This document shows positions 9,150 through 18,982 of a stretch of DNA of 64,000 nt, in pieces (position 1 is the first letter of the stretch; each line of letters begins with the position of its first letter). The notes under the pieces are model-generated. The model was not told the origin of the DNA, searched no databases, and was given only the letters and a program-made list of their open reading frames with translations. Origin of the DNA: Ancylothrix sp036704045 (GTDB lineage Bacteria > Cyanobacteriota > Cyanobacteriia > Cyanobacteriales > Oscillatoriaceae); assembly GCA_036704045.1 (NCBI GenBank), contig DATNQM010000037.1, forward strand, positions 124,001-188,000, written 5' to 3'. The position numbers were made by a program, and so were the translations under genes.

Positions 9150-9320
9150 TTATTCTTCATCTTCTTCTTCATTTCCTGGATACACAAAAGTCGAGCGCTT
9201 GGTTAAAATCGACTTACCCAAGCTCAGCGCTCTCTGCGCTTGCAGAGCGGCCTTATTTTTCCAAGTAGCCTTGCGCTTATCTCGCTTAGATTTCGAGGTT
9301 TTCTTCTTAGGAACCGCCAT
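9150..9320 (-). CDS. rpmF: Large ribosomal subunit protein bL32
   Basis: This is a 56-residue, strongly basic protein of the 50S subunit. Reading the minus strand from the ATG at 9320 gives MAVPKKKTSKSKRDKRKATW, then WKNKAALQAQRALSLGKSIL and KRSTFVYPGN with an acidic tail EEEDEE. The MAVPKKKTSKSKRD start is diagnostic for bL32. The zinc-binding cysteines found in some bacterial L32 proteins are absent, as is usual in cyanobacteria. The terminator at 9119-9143 lies just downstream. Confidence 0.95.
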   Translation of the reverse strand: MAVPKKKTSKSKRDKRKATWKNKAALQAQRALSLGKSILTKRSTFVYPGNEEEDEE

Positions 9321-9459
9321 GGTCGTAAAGGGTGCTAATTTGTCACAATCTTATAAGTATAAACCATAACTACCGACTTTCAACGCTGTTTTTTCCCTGG
9401 CTAGTTTCTCATAATTTTGTATCGCAAGGATGGAACACCGGCCCAAAAAACTCAACAGA

Positions 9460-10251
9460 CTAAGGACTAGGTAAAATTAAACCTGGCTGAACCGAACTAG
9501 GCTGAATTGAATTCGGCTGCACCATTGTTGGTTGTACAATAGCTGGCTCTACGGTTCTTGGTTGGGTGGACACCGGCTCTGTGGCTGTTCCCTCGGTCGG
9601 TAGTTGTGGGGTCATCCCTGGTAACAAATTATCAGGAAGTTGGTCGATGGGAATCGGCTTGTCGGAAACCGGCACCCCTGGAATGACTTGCGGTACAACC
9701 GGCCGGCTTGGAAGTGAGTCTATCGGCACCGGCTGGACAGGACGAGAAACCGGCTGCCTTTGTGGTGGTAGGGCTTGGGGTGTTGGTATGGCTTGGGGTG
9801 TTGGTGCAGAAATTGGTACAACGGGCCGGTCAAACCCCAAAAGCATTTTAGAACTGGGGTAAAATGTCGCCCACCGCTGAGGTTCTGGCTGATTTTGCCA
9901 TTGAGCACGACTGACTTGAAGCCTTAAAATAGGAGCAATAGCCCCTTGATTTTGACCGCTAATGGAAATCACAACTGTTTCTTGTTGCCGGTCAGCACTA
10001 AAAGCTTTTTCAACCGCAGCTTTTGCCATCATTTCTGCACGTCTAACAAAAGCTTCATAGGTTTCGCCGCTTTGAACCGGCACTGAAAGGTCAAAAACTT
10101 GGCTAGAAGCCTTCAAAAGTTGTGGCTTTAGTAAAAGCAAACCGGCAGTAAGCACAACTACTAAAGCCTTGCTATTCCAAAAAATTTTACCCAGAGCACG
10201 GCCTATCATTAGATCCATAAATCTTGCCATTCTGATACCCATCGCCGGCAT
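9460..10251 (-). CDS. Membrane-anchored Pro/Val/Gln-rich protein, unknown function
   Basis: The 263-residue product has a single hydrophobic segment (about residues 29-45) after a basic N-terminus, so it is probably anchored or exported. A conserved-looking folded region covers about residues 50-145 (GETYEAFVRRAEMMAKAAVEKAF, ETVVISISGQNQG, LRLQVSRAQW). The remaining 115 residues are low-complexity, rich in proline, valine and glutamine, with repeats such as TPQAIPTPQALP and a terminal series of (I/V)QP-containing units. I recognise no named domain. The tail could be a flexible periplasmic linker or wall-contacting segment. Confidence 0.7.
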   Translation of the reverse strand: MPAMGIRMARFMDLMIGRALGKIFWNSKALVVVLTAGLLLLKPQLLKASSQVFDLSVPVQSGETYEAFVRRAEMMAKAAVEKAFSADRQQETVVISISGQNQGAIAPILRLQVSRAQWQNQPEPQRWATFYPSSKMLLGFDRPVVPISAPTPQAIPTPQALPPQRQPVSRPVQPVPIDSLPSRPVVPQVIPGVPVSDKPIPIDQLPDNLLPGMTPQLPTEGTATEPVSTQPRTVEPAIVQPTMVQPNSIQPSSVQPGLILPSP

Positions 10252-10302
10252 TGACTGAGTAATTTTAGCAATTTTAAAGCGCTAAAAAATTTATCCTGAA
10301 AG

Positions 10303-12450
10303 TTAGTCAGTTTTACCCAATTTCACCGGCAAATTCAGCTTAAAACAAGTTAAACCGGCTTCACTCTTAACCTCTAGTTTACCTCCGATGCGTTCAGTAA
10401 GTTTTTGCACCACAGCCAAACCTAAACCTGTTCCCCCTTGTTGCCAGCGGTCTGCTTTGGGAATACGGTAAAATTTATGAAAAATTTGGTTTAACTCATT
10501 TTGGGGTATTTCTACGCCGGTGTTTGTCACTTTCAATAACAGCCTGTCGCCCTGCACTTCCACCACCAGAGCAATTTCTTCGCCCGCAGGAGTGTATTTA
10601 CAAGCATTAGTCAACAATTCGGTAAGAACTCGCTCTACAACTAGCGGATCTCCGACTAAATGCGGTAACTTTTTCGGTCTATCAATTTTAAATGTTTGCT
10701 GATGTTGTGAAGCTTTGGTTTGGAAAGTTTGAGTGAGTTTATCTAGTATTCTCTCCATTTGGATAATTGCCGGTGCCCAGGCCGTAGAATTAGCATCTAA
10801 TTGTTGTAATTCCAGTAAATCTTCAATCAAAGAAATTTCTCGTTCACACTCATTGCGAACAATTTGATAATAACGAGCAACTTTGCTTTTTTCTTGCTCT
10901 GGTTTCGCCAAGTCAGCAAAAAATGATCGTTCTTGATTTAAGGCAATTGCTAACATTTGAATTGCCATTTTCATATTCGATAAAGGAGTTCGCAATTCGT
11001 GGGAAACTGTACTCAAAAAGTCATCTTTGAGAGAGTTTAGTTTTTCTAATTCAGCAACTTGATTTTGGGCTGCTTGGTAAAGGCGTAGTTGGCGAATAGC
11101 CATAGCGCAGTGATTTGCAACTAATTGTGCTAGGCGTATTTCTACTTCGTTAAAGGCTTGTTGGTGTTCTTTATACAACCACAAATCACCCAGTATTGCT
11201 CCTCCATGAACAATAGGACAAGCTAAAATTGCTTTGGGTAAGACATTTTTAAGGGCATTGTCTCTGGTGTCTAGCGGGCAAAATTGTAAAGGTTCGGCTG
11301 TTAATAATTGGGAATATATTTCTTTGTAGTCTGCCAGAAGCCCAGGCAACTCTAGGCTAGAATCAGAGTTTTTGCTATCTTGATAAAGAATCTTTTCGCT
11401 TGTTTGGTCATCATTATATAGCGAGCTTTTACAGTATTCTACATCAAGTAATAAAGTAAGTTCTCTAACTGCTGTTTCTAATATTTGATTTTCATCAAGG
11501 CTGTCTTTTACTTGGTCGGTGATGCGTTTGAGGACACTTTCTGTTTCTAGGGATTTTTGTAATTGAGCGGTGCGTTTTTGGAGTTGAGTTGATAATTTTT
11601 GATTAGCTAAACTAACTTGTTCTTGTAGTTTAAATTGCCGCAGTGCTATTTCTAACTGGGTTGTAATAGAACTAACAAAGTCAATCTCTACAGTGTTCCA
11701 TTGTCTGGTTTGGTTACACATTTGGGCAACTAGTAAGCCCCAAATTTCGTTTTTTGATTCTTCTATTTTTTCCGAAGAATTTTGATTAACGTTTTTATCT
11801 ATAATGGGTGCAATCAGAAGAGATTTGATGTTAAAAAATTCTAAAAGCTTGATGTAGGATGTCTCAAAACCGGCATTTTGGATATCTTCTATGATTTCTA
11901 TTTGCCCTAAAATAAAAGGACGTTGAGAGGGTTCTTTTTTGTTGGCATTATAGGTAAAATGGGGTTCTTGGATGCTAAATCCCAGCATTGAGGAACAATG
12001 GGGCCGGTGTGATTCATTAATAACTTTGGCAGGCTGGTTAGGTGAAAACCGATAAATTACTGTTCGGTCTGCTTGTAAAAATTGCCGTGAGAGTTCTACG
12101 GTGGTGTTGAAAATTTGCCCCAAACTAACACCTTCTTTGATTTGTTGAGAGATAAGTCGGAGGGTTCTTCCTTCTTCGATGCAGTTGTCGAGTAAGGTGT
12201 TTAAGGGTAGTTTTTGTTGATTGGTTTCTGGGTAAATGGGCCGGTGGGATACTTGTACATATTCCATTAATTCGCTTTGTGGATCAGTTGTTTGGCTATT
12301 GTTGCTGGCTGACTGTTTGCTTTTTTCGTCACCTTCGCAGTAGTTTTCCGACTCAAAACAATTTTCTCCTTCTGCTGTTAAGGTTTTTGCTGGAGTTAAA
12401 TGCTTATTAATTTCTCTAGGATTTTGTTTAGAAGTTTTTTGCTTAGACAT
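10303..12450 (-). CDS. Two-GAF sensor histidine kinase with degenerate phytochrome-like GAF
   Basis: This is a 715-residue soluble sensor kinase. A polar disordered N-terminus (about 1-80) precedes a first GAF domain (about 90-265) of the phytochrome/cyanobacteriochrome type (QADRTVIYRF, EIIEDIQNAGF, LLVAQMCNQTRQW). A coiled coil (about 270-310) and a second GAF (about 315-465) follow. Next come HisKA with SHELRTP (phospho-acceptor His484) and a HATPase_c domain with NACKYTPAG and GGTGLGLAV. In the first GAF, the Cys-His pair that binds the bilin is Ser-Tyr (GFETSYIKLL), so covalent chromophore attachment at that site is not expected. No partner response regulator is adjacent in the same transcription unit. 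Confidence 0.9.
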   Translation of the reverse strand: MSKQKTSKQNPREINKHLTPAKTLTAEGENCFESENYCEGDEKSKQSASNNSQTTDPQSELMEYVQVSHRPIYPETNQQKLPLNTLLDNCIEEGRTLRLISQQIKEGVSLGQIFNTTVELSRQFLQADRTVIYRFSPNQPAKVINESHRPHCSSMLGFSIQEPHFTYNANKKEPSQRPFILGQIEIIEDIQNAGFETSYIKLLEFFNIKSLLIAPIIDKNVNQNSSEKIEESKNEIWGLLVAQMCNQTRQWNTVEIDFVSSITTQLEIALRQFKLQEQVSLANQKLSTQLQKRTAQLQKSLETESVLKRITDQVKDSLDENQILETAVRELTLLLDVEYCKSSLYNDDQTSEKILYQDSKNSDSSLELPGLLADYKEIYSQLLTAEPLQFCPLDTRDNALKNVLPKAILACPIVHGGAILGDLWLYKEHQQAFNEVEIRLAQLVANHCAMAIRQLRLYQAAQNQVAELEKLNSLKDDFLSTVSHELRTPLSNMKMAIQMLAIALNQERSFFADLAKPEQEKSKVARYYQIVRNECEREISLIEDLLELQQLDANSTAWAPAIIQMERILDKLTQTFQTKASQHQQTFKIDRPKKLPHLVGDPLVVERVLTELLTNACKYTPAGEEIALVVEVQGDRLLLKVTNTGVEIPQNELNQIFHKFYRIPKADRWQQGGTGLGLAVVQKLTERIGGKLEVKSEAGLTCFKLNLPVKLGKTD

Positions 12451-13075
12451 TGTGGAGTCCCTTAAATAATTTGACTCTGGTTGCTTATTTGGAAATTTTA
12501 TGACGGCTATAAATTAATTTGTGGTTGATTAAAATTAAGAGAAAACATAAAAAAAGAAGTATTTTTAACAGGATGCCCTAAAATTAGGAAACAGCAAAGA
12601 AAGAAAAAGCTTCTCTTTTGATTTTGTTGGTAAAGGTAATAATTTGGAATCCTCCTCTGGGAATATTAAGGCTATTAAAAGGTGTTATTTTTTAGCAGAG
12701 TAGATTAGGTTTGAATCATTTTTATACCATGAAAGTTTTTTAAAAAACGTTGAAAGAAAGTAGAAAAGTTGTTAAAAAACAAAAGTTTTGATGGTGGATG
12801 AGATTTTCAGATCGTCAATAGTTATGGGTTATAGCACTTTCGGCCTCCTTCGGAGAAATGGGGTAGTTTTTTAGAGATGGTTAGGCTGACTCAGGGTGTA
12901 GGTCAGAACAATGGGGGTGGTTTATGATGTGGTTGTCTATATGTTAAAGCGTACTCTTATTCTATGAAGAACTTGTGAAGGAGTCATAAAAGTTTTATAA
13001 AGTTACATTTATACGCAGAGATTAGGGGGATTTTTGGAGTGGCGGTGGAGAATGGCGGTGAAGGGATAAAGGGGT
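12451..13075. other. Intergenic region upstream of the two-GAF kinase
   Basis: No gene is supported in this 625-base stretch between the two-GAF kinase start and the response regulator end. It is AT-rich, with a small CTCC-TTC-GGAG hairpin near 12846-12856. It probably holds the promoter of the leftward kinase gene and the terminator of the response regulator gene, but I cannot place either. Confidence 0.4.
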
Positions 13076-13456
13076 TTATACCGGCCAGCCAAGCAACTCT
13101 GATACTTGACTGGCAAGTGTCATGGGTTCAAAGGGTTTAGCGATCACGCCTATGACACCCAACTCGGCAAACCGGCGCCGATCATTGGGGTGTACTTTGG
13201 CGGTTAATAAAATTACGGGAATATTTTGGGTAGAACTTCGCAACCGCATTTGTTTGTAGGTGGCGGGGCCATCCATATCAGGCATCATTACATCCAGCAA
13301 AATAGCATCGGGTTGGTGGGTTTCTGCTTTGGCGATGCCTTCGCTACCTGAGTCTGCGGTGAAAACTTCCCAACCGCCAATCATTTCTAGGCTCAGTTGA
13401 GCCACTTCTCTGATATCGTCTTCATCATCAATTACTAAGATCCGCTTTGATGCCAC
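13076..13456 (-). CDS. Single-domain response regulator (CheY-like)
   Basis: The 126-residue protein is a stand-alone receiver domain. It shows the acidic pocket (IDDEDD), the phospho-acceptor aspartate in AILLDVMMPDMDG (near residue 55), the conserved Thr in LLTAK and the Lys in IAKPFEP. There is no output domain, so it should act by protein contact or as a phosphate shuttle. It begins 88 bases after the stop of the nine-PAS kinase on the same strand, so the kinase is the likely partner. Confidence 0.93.
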   Translation of the reverse strand: MASKRILVIDDEDDIREVAQLSLEMIGGWEVFTADSGSEGIAKAETHQPDAILLDVMMPDMDGPATYKQMRLRSSTQNIPVILLTAKVHPNDRRRFAELGVIGVIAKPFEPMTLASQVSELLGWPV

Positions 13457-13544
13457 GATGATCCTCTAGGTTATTCGTAGGTGCTGACTTTCACTATTTT
13501 GTTTGTAATGAACCATTTTCAGCAAGATCCGCAGCAGTTTAGTA

Positions 13545-16500
13545 TTAAAAGTTTTCAGAAGTTTTGAATTCACCCATTGGCAAGGTAAAACAAAAACAAC
13601 TGCCTTCATTAAGGCTGCTTTCTGCCCAAATGCGCCCACCGTGTTGCTGGATGATGCTGCGGCAAATGGCCAATCCTAGGCCGGTGCCGCCTTTTTGGCG
13701 AGAGTCGGAGGCATCTACTTGTTGAAATCGTTCAAAAATCATTTCTAATTTTTCTCTGGGAATACCCCGGCCTTGATCTCGCACACAAATTGTTACTTTT
13801 CCTTGACTGGAGGAATTGGCCGTTAGCCATACCTTAGAACCGGCAGGAGAAAATTTTATAGCATTACTTAGTAAATTTGTCAAGGTTTGAACAATACGAT
13901 CAGGATCGGCCCACAATTGCACGGGTAAGGGGTCAACTTCAAGGGTGACACTGGCTTTTTGAGCCATAAGTTGTAAACTGTCTGCCGATTGTCTCATTAA
14001 ATCGCCGACGCAGCAAATTTGTTTTTCAATGTTGATTTTACCGGATTCTATACGTTCCAAATCCAAAATATCATTAATTAATCGCACAAGGCGGTCAGTA
14101 TTAGCAACAGCAATTTGCAGCATTCTTTGAGTTTTTTCGGGTTGATGAACCAAAATTCCTGATGCTAATAATCCCATAGAAGCGCGAATTGAAGTTAAAG
14201 GAGTGCGTAATTCGTGACTAACCATTGAGATAAATTCATCTTTCATTTTTTCCATTGCCAGTCGTTCGGTGATATCTTTAAAAGTTATGACAGCGCCGGT
14301 AATTTGGTTTTGTTCGCGGATAGGAGTGCTGACATATTCAACTGGAAAATAGCGACCATTTTTATGACAAAACATTTCATCCGTAACATTATGTACGGAA
14401 CCATCTTCAAGAGAAGCAAAAATTCGGCAACGGCGTTCATAGGTTAAAGTAAATTTCAACAAAATATGAACAGATTGACCGAGGAGTTCGTCAATTTCAT
14501 AACCCAACATTCGGGAGGCTGCGGGGTTAACGAAAGCAATATTTCCCAAAGAATCTAAACCACAAATACCTTCACCGGCACAAGTCAAAATCAACTCGTT
14601 TTGATGACGCAAGCGTTCTAAGGTAGCCTCAATGCGTTTTTGTTCGGTGATATCGCGGGCAATTCGAGAAACACCACTAATTTTTCCTTGTTCATCAAAA
14701 ATTGGTGAAATTGTTAAAGAAACATTTATGGGAGTACCGTCTTTTTTAATGCGGATAGTTTCATAATGTTGAAGTCTATCACCGGCTTTAATTCTTTCGA
14801 GAATTTCTTCCATTTCTTCGGGACGATTTTGCTGAGCCAAAATTGAACAATTGCGTCCTTTTATTTCGGCCGCAGAATAGCCATAAATTGCCTCAGCACC
14901 GTCATTCCAACTAACTATAATTCCCTCTGGAGATGTGCCAATAATTGCATCATCAGAAGACTCTACAATAGATGCGAGGCGGACTAATTCTTCTTGGGTA
15001 GATTTCAATTGGGTGATATCGCGGCCTAAAACAACTAAGCCTTTTCTTGTACCATTAGATTCAAATAAGGGGACTTTGATGACATCATAAATTTTCGTTT
15101 CTCCTTTAGAGGTGGTAATTACTTCAAAAGCGCGAGATAACTTTTTATTATTCCAGGCATTTTCATCAGTTTTAGCCCAGTTGATAAAATAATCATGGTA
15201 AAAACTTGATAGTTGGACTAACTCACTATCATTTCTACCAATTAATTGATAAACATCTAAATCAAATAATTGTAAAATTGCTTCGTTAGCTAATAACCAA
15301 CGACCGTTACCATCTTTGAAATAAATAATATCAGGAGTGGTATTAATGAGAGTTCTTAGTTGTTCTTCGGAAGCTCTCAAAGCACTTTCAACACGAGAGC
15401 GGACTTCCATTTCTGCCCCTAATTTTTTCATGGCAGCTGTTAATTCTTGAGTGCGTTCCGCCACAAGTTCTTCTAATTGTTCTCGATATTGTTTTAATTC
15501 CCGTTCGGTGCATTTACGTTGAGTAATATCTCGGATAACTAGAAGATGACGCCCTGGTAAAAAGTTGGCAACTGCTGAATAATCAACATCTTTAAGAGTA
15601 CCATCATGACAGCGAATTCGCATTTCGCCGGTGATACGTCCTTGTTGTTTAAACATTTCCCAACTTGAATCTAAATTAAACTCTGTGTCGGCCGTAGTAA
15701 AATCGCTGATGTGGTGGCCGATAATTAGCTGTGTTGGTGCATTAAAAAGTTCACCAGCGGCCGGGTTCATTGTGACATAATGGCCGGTATCATTAACAAT
15801 TAACATTGCATCCAGTGCTGCTTCAAAAATTGCCTGTACCTGCTGAGCACTTTCGACAAGAGCTTCTTGGGCTTCTTTGCGCTTGGTGATATCCTGAAAA
15901 TAAACCGCAAGTCCTTCTTCTCCAGGATAGGCATGGACTTCAAACCAACGATTTAACGGTTCATAGAAGCCTTCAAAGCTTGCTGCTTTAGCGGTGGTTA
16001 TACTTTGTTGATATTTTTCAAAGAAAAAAGAATCAGCCGCCTCTGGGAAAACTTCACAAAGAGTTTTTCCTAACAGTTCTTCACGGGTTTTTTGTAATAA
16101 ATATTCGCCGTGACTATTAACAAAAGAAACGCGTTTTTTGTGGTCGAGGGCAAAAAATCCATCAGTAATACTTTCTAAAATTTTAGCCGTACGGCGGTGA
16201 GATTCTGAGAGAGCTTCTTGTATTTCTCGAAGTTCGGTAATGTCTTGATTAACTGAAATTGCTCCTAAAATTTCTCCGTTGGGTTTGCGTAAAGGCAAAG
16301 CGGAATTTAAGATAGTTTTACGTTTCCCATCAAAAGTTTCGATATTTATAACTTCATTAAGTGATGTTTCTCCTGATTGAATGGCTTTCATAAGGGCCCA
16401 TTCGTTGGGGGCAATTCGCAGGCCGGTGGATGCCCACCAAGCTTTATATTCTCCGTATTTTTCTGGCCCAACATATCTAACTCCTCCCCAAATTTCTCTG

Positions 16501-18275
16501 GCGGCGCGGTTAACTTGGCATATTTTGCCTTGAGGATTGCTAAACCAAACTCCTACGGGGAGGGTTTCTAACATTTGGGTAAGTAATTCTTCATTTTGTT
16601 TAAGGGCGACTCTGGCTTGTTTATAATCGCTGATATCTCGACAGGTATAGAGGATGTTGCCGGTGCCGATGGTAACTTGTTTGACGCTAACCAAAAGGGT
16701 GCGTTTTTTGCCCGATAAAGTTGTAATTTCTTGTTCGATGTTATGAGATTCGGAATTTTTTAAGGCATTTTCTGTGACAAAAAAATCTCCTAATAAATAC
16801 CGAATATTTCCTTGTTTTAATATTTCCTCATAGCTGGTTTCAAAAATTTGGGATATGTTGGGAGAAATATAAGTAAGGTTGCCATTATCATCGGCAATTA
16901 ATACAGCTTCAGAAATATTGCTTAAGGTCAACCGATGCAGTTCTTCCGATTGTCTGAGGGCGGCTTCCATTTCTTTACGTTCGCTTAAGTCGCGGCTGAC
17001 TAAAAGTAAACCTTGTTGAGAGTTTTGTAAACAAATACCGGCAGATTCAACAAAAACTTCACTACCATCAAGACGCAGTAATTTTTCTTCAATAAACGGC
17101 GATTCTTTGTGGGTTTGTTGGCAAGTGTAAGCTTGTTGTTTAACTATTTCTTGATACTCTAAAGCAACGAAATTAAGGACAGGTTGACCTAGAAGTTGAG
17201 AGGGAACTTTTGCACCAAAAAGTTTAAGGCCCGCTGGATTAATAAAAGTAATGTAACCTGCTTCTTGAATCATTACCGATTCTGGCAATAATTCTACCAA
17301 ATTTCGATAGCGCTCTTCGCTTTCGCGCAAGGCACTTTCAGCAGCTTTAAGAACAGTGCGAGAGCGCAAAGCAATGATCCCATAGGCTAAATCATCTGCA
17401 AGCTCTTTAAGAATTTGTACTTCTTGCGGGTCAAATGCTTTTACTAAAGTGGTATAAATAGTGACTATTCCAAAAACTACATTTTCTTCGTATTCATACT
17501 TTTCTAAACTAATAAAAGGTTTTTTAGTTAAGGGTAAAATAATCGCCAGGCCTAATTTATCATCGGTGATTTCAGAAAAGTTTTGATTATTGTTTCTAAC
17601 AATTTCAATGTTATCTGTGGCAAGAGAAATTTGAATTAATTGGTGAAATTTTTCTCGTTTTCGTACTTCTTGTATAATTGATAAATTGCCGGCTTGAGCA
17701 ACATTTTCTAAAGACTGTTGCTCATTTAATAATCTCATGTCTACGCAACAAGCACTATATTTACCGGTTTCGACAATTAGCTGGCAAATATTCGCTAAAA
17801 GTTCCGATTCTTCCTTTGCCCTAACCAAAGCTTGGTTACAATCACACAGTAATCTTAAAAACCGGTTAGCATGACATAATTCTTCTTCAATTAATTTGCG
17901 TTCTGTTAAATCGTGGACAATAACAGAAAAACCAATAACAACAGAATTTTCTTTTAAACTTGTGATGATAACCGCTGCCCAAAAAGCAGAACCATCATGA
18001 CGAATTCGGACTCCTTCGTCCTCACAAGAACCGACTAAGGTAGCCAGTTGTAACTCTTGTTGAGATTTGCCACTTTCTATATCTGATTGTAAATAAAACC
18101 GCGAAAAATTTGTTCCCAAAATTTCATCAGAGCGATATCCCATAATACGTTCTGCACCGGCATTCCAGCTTACAATATTGCCGATGATATCGAGCATAAA
18201 AATGGCGTAGTCTCTCACGCCTTCGACTAATAGGCGAAAGCTTTCTTCGCTTTGCCAAGAGGTATTGTTCAGCAT
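13545..18275 (-). CDS. Multi-PAS sensor histidine kinase (nine PAS, one GAF)
   Basis: The 1576-residue soluble kinase starts with a PAS domain (about 10-130) and a GAF domain (about 145-300), followed by eight further PAS/PAC units. Each PAS opens with a recognisable segment, for example SEERYRNLVELLPES, SEELHRLTLSNISEA, NEELLTQMLETLPVG and RLASIVESSDDAIIG. A coiled coil containing EELVAERTQELTAAMKKL separates the sixth and seventh PAS domains. The C-terminus has HisKA (VSHELRTPLTS, His1354) and HATPase_c (NAIKFSPAG, DQGRGIP, KGGTGLGLAI). No membrane segment is visible, so signals are probably intracellular (redox, gas, light or small ligands). The response regulator just downstream is the obvious partner. 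Confidence 0.93.
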   Translation of the reverse strand: MLNNTSWQSEESFRLLVEGVRDYAIFMLDIIGNIVSWNAGAERIMGYRSDEILGTNFSRFYLQSDIESGKSQQELQLATLVGSCEDEGVRIRHDGSAFWAAVIITSLKENSVVIGFSVIVHDLTERKLIEEELCHANRFLRLLCDCNQALVRAKEESELLANICQLIVETGKYSACCVDMRLLNEQQSLENVAQAGNLSIIQEVRKREKFHQLIQISLATDNIEIVRNNNQNFSEITDDKLGLAIILPLTKKPFISLEKYEYEENVVFGIVTIYTTLVKAFDPQEVQILKELADDLAYGIIALRSRTVLKAAESALRESEERYRNLVELLPESVMIQEAGYITFINPAGLKLFGAKVPSQLLGQPVLNFVALEYQEIVKQQAYTCQQTHKESPFIEEKLLRLDGSEVFVESAGICLQNSQQGLLLVSRDLSERKEMEAALRQSEELHRLTLSNISEAVLIADDNGNLTYISPNISQIFETSYEEILKQGNIRYLLGDFFVTENALKNSESHNIEQEITTLSGKKRTLLVSVKQVTIGTGNILYTCRDISDYKQARVALKQNEELLTQMLETLPVGVWFSNPQGKICQVNRAAREIWGGVRYVGPEKYGEYKAWWASTGLRIAPNEWALMKAIQSGETSLNEVINIETFDGKRKTILNSALPLRKPNGEILGAISVNQDITELREIQEALSESHRRTAKILESITDGFFALDHKKRVSFVNSHGEYLLQKTREELLGKTLCEVFPEAADSFFFEKYQQSITTAKAASFEGFYEPLNRWFEVHAYPGEEGLAVYFQDITKRKEAQEALVESAQQVQAIFEAALDAMLIVNDTGHYVTMNPAAGELFNAPTQLIIGHHISDFTTADTEFNLDSSWEMFKQQGRITGEMRIRCHDGTLKDVDYSAVANFLPGRHLLVIRDITQRKCTERELKQYREQLEELVAERTQELTAAMKKLGAEMEVRSRVESALRASEEQLRTLINTTPDIIYFKDGNGRWLLANEAILQLFDLDVYQLIGRNDSELVQLSSFYHDYFINWAKTDENAWNNKKLSRAFEVITTSKGETKIYDVIKVPLFESNGTRKGLVVLGRDITQLKSTQEELVRLASIVESSDDAIIGTSPEGIIVSWNDGAEAIYGYSAAEIKGRNCSILAQQNRPEEMEEILERIKAGDRLQHYETIRIKKDGTPINVSLTISPIFDEQGKISGVSRIARDITEQKRIEATLERLRHQNELILTCAGEGICGLDSLGNIAFVNPAASRMLGYEIDELLGQSVHILLKFTLTYERRCRIFASLEDGSVHNVTDEMFCHKNGRYFPVEYVSTPIREQNQITGAVITFKDITERLAMEKMKDEFISMVSHELRTPLTSIRASMGLLASGILVHQPEKTQRMLQIAVANTDRLVRLINDILDLERIESGKINIEKQICCVGDLMRQSADSLQLMAQKASVTLEVDPLPVQLWADPDRIVQTLTNLLSNAIKFSPAGSKVWLTANSSSQGKVTICVRDQGRGIPREKLEMIFERFQQVDASDSRQKGGTGLGLAICRSIIQQHGGRIWAESSLNEGSCFCFTLPMGEFKTSENF

Positions 18276-18982
18276 GGAGAATAGGGGTGGGGTAGAGTTT
18301 GTGTGCTGGGGGATCCCAGACCAGAATTTTAGATTTTAATAAGCCAGTCGGGATAGGGATTTTAGCCGTGATAGCTATTATCCTTTTGCCAAAATGGCAT
18401 GAGTAACAGTCAATCTCCAAATTCTAATCTTGCTCTAAATAATGGTGCAAAGCTTGGTAACATAGCAATTACTGACTTTTTCTTAGCCGCGATGGATAAT
18501 TTTGCCACTGCCGCTTATTTTTTTCCTCCTAATATAACCGTAGCGCGTTTCGTTGATTTTGAAGCTAATTTTATTACAATTGAAAAATCAACGCTGGTTA
18601 TTTGTTTCTTAAATAAAGATTAAGTTTTTTAGGTTATCTGACAATATAGATATTAAATTTAAAAGTTTTTTAAGGAATTTTTTAGGAACTTAAAAAAATT
18701 ACATCTGTTTTTCTATGAAGAAATTGTGAACTACGCAGCTTCAAAAAAAGCCAGTCTAAGGAAGCAACGATGCCAGCCCCAGAAAATTTCTAGCCTATGT
18801 TTAATCAACAGACCCAGGAGTTGAGATAACAGCAACGCTTGTTAGGTATAACAATACATTCAGAAACATAGTCAGAGGCCGTTGTTAAAACTACATAACT
18901 TTCGCGGCTCAATAAGTCTAGGAATTTCGCACCGTTACTTGCATAATGGAGTTTCAGTAAATTTTATGACACAGAGTTATCA
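18276..18982. other. Divergent regulatory region between the multi-PAS kinase and argG
   Basis: These 707 bases separate two divergent genes. A 74-codon frame (18399-18623) is open on the plus strand but shows no family signature or ribosome-binding site. A small inverted repeat TTGTTA-GGTA-TAACAA lies at 18839-18854, about 130 bases before argG. The region should contain both promoters; I could not assign -35/-10 pairs with confidence. Confidence 0.4.

Noticed and set aside
9136..9369. 77-codon plus-strand frame
   Set aside because: It is the antisense shadow of rpmF.
18399..18623. 74-codon plus-strand open frame upstream of argG
   Set aside because: No ribosome-binding site, no family signature and composition like the surrounding intergenic DNA; could be real only with expression data.
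18846..18857. GTA...TAC pair upstream of argG as an NtcA site
   Set aside because: The spacing is six bases, not the eight required by the NtcA consensus.
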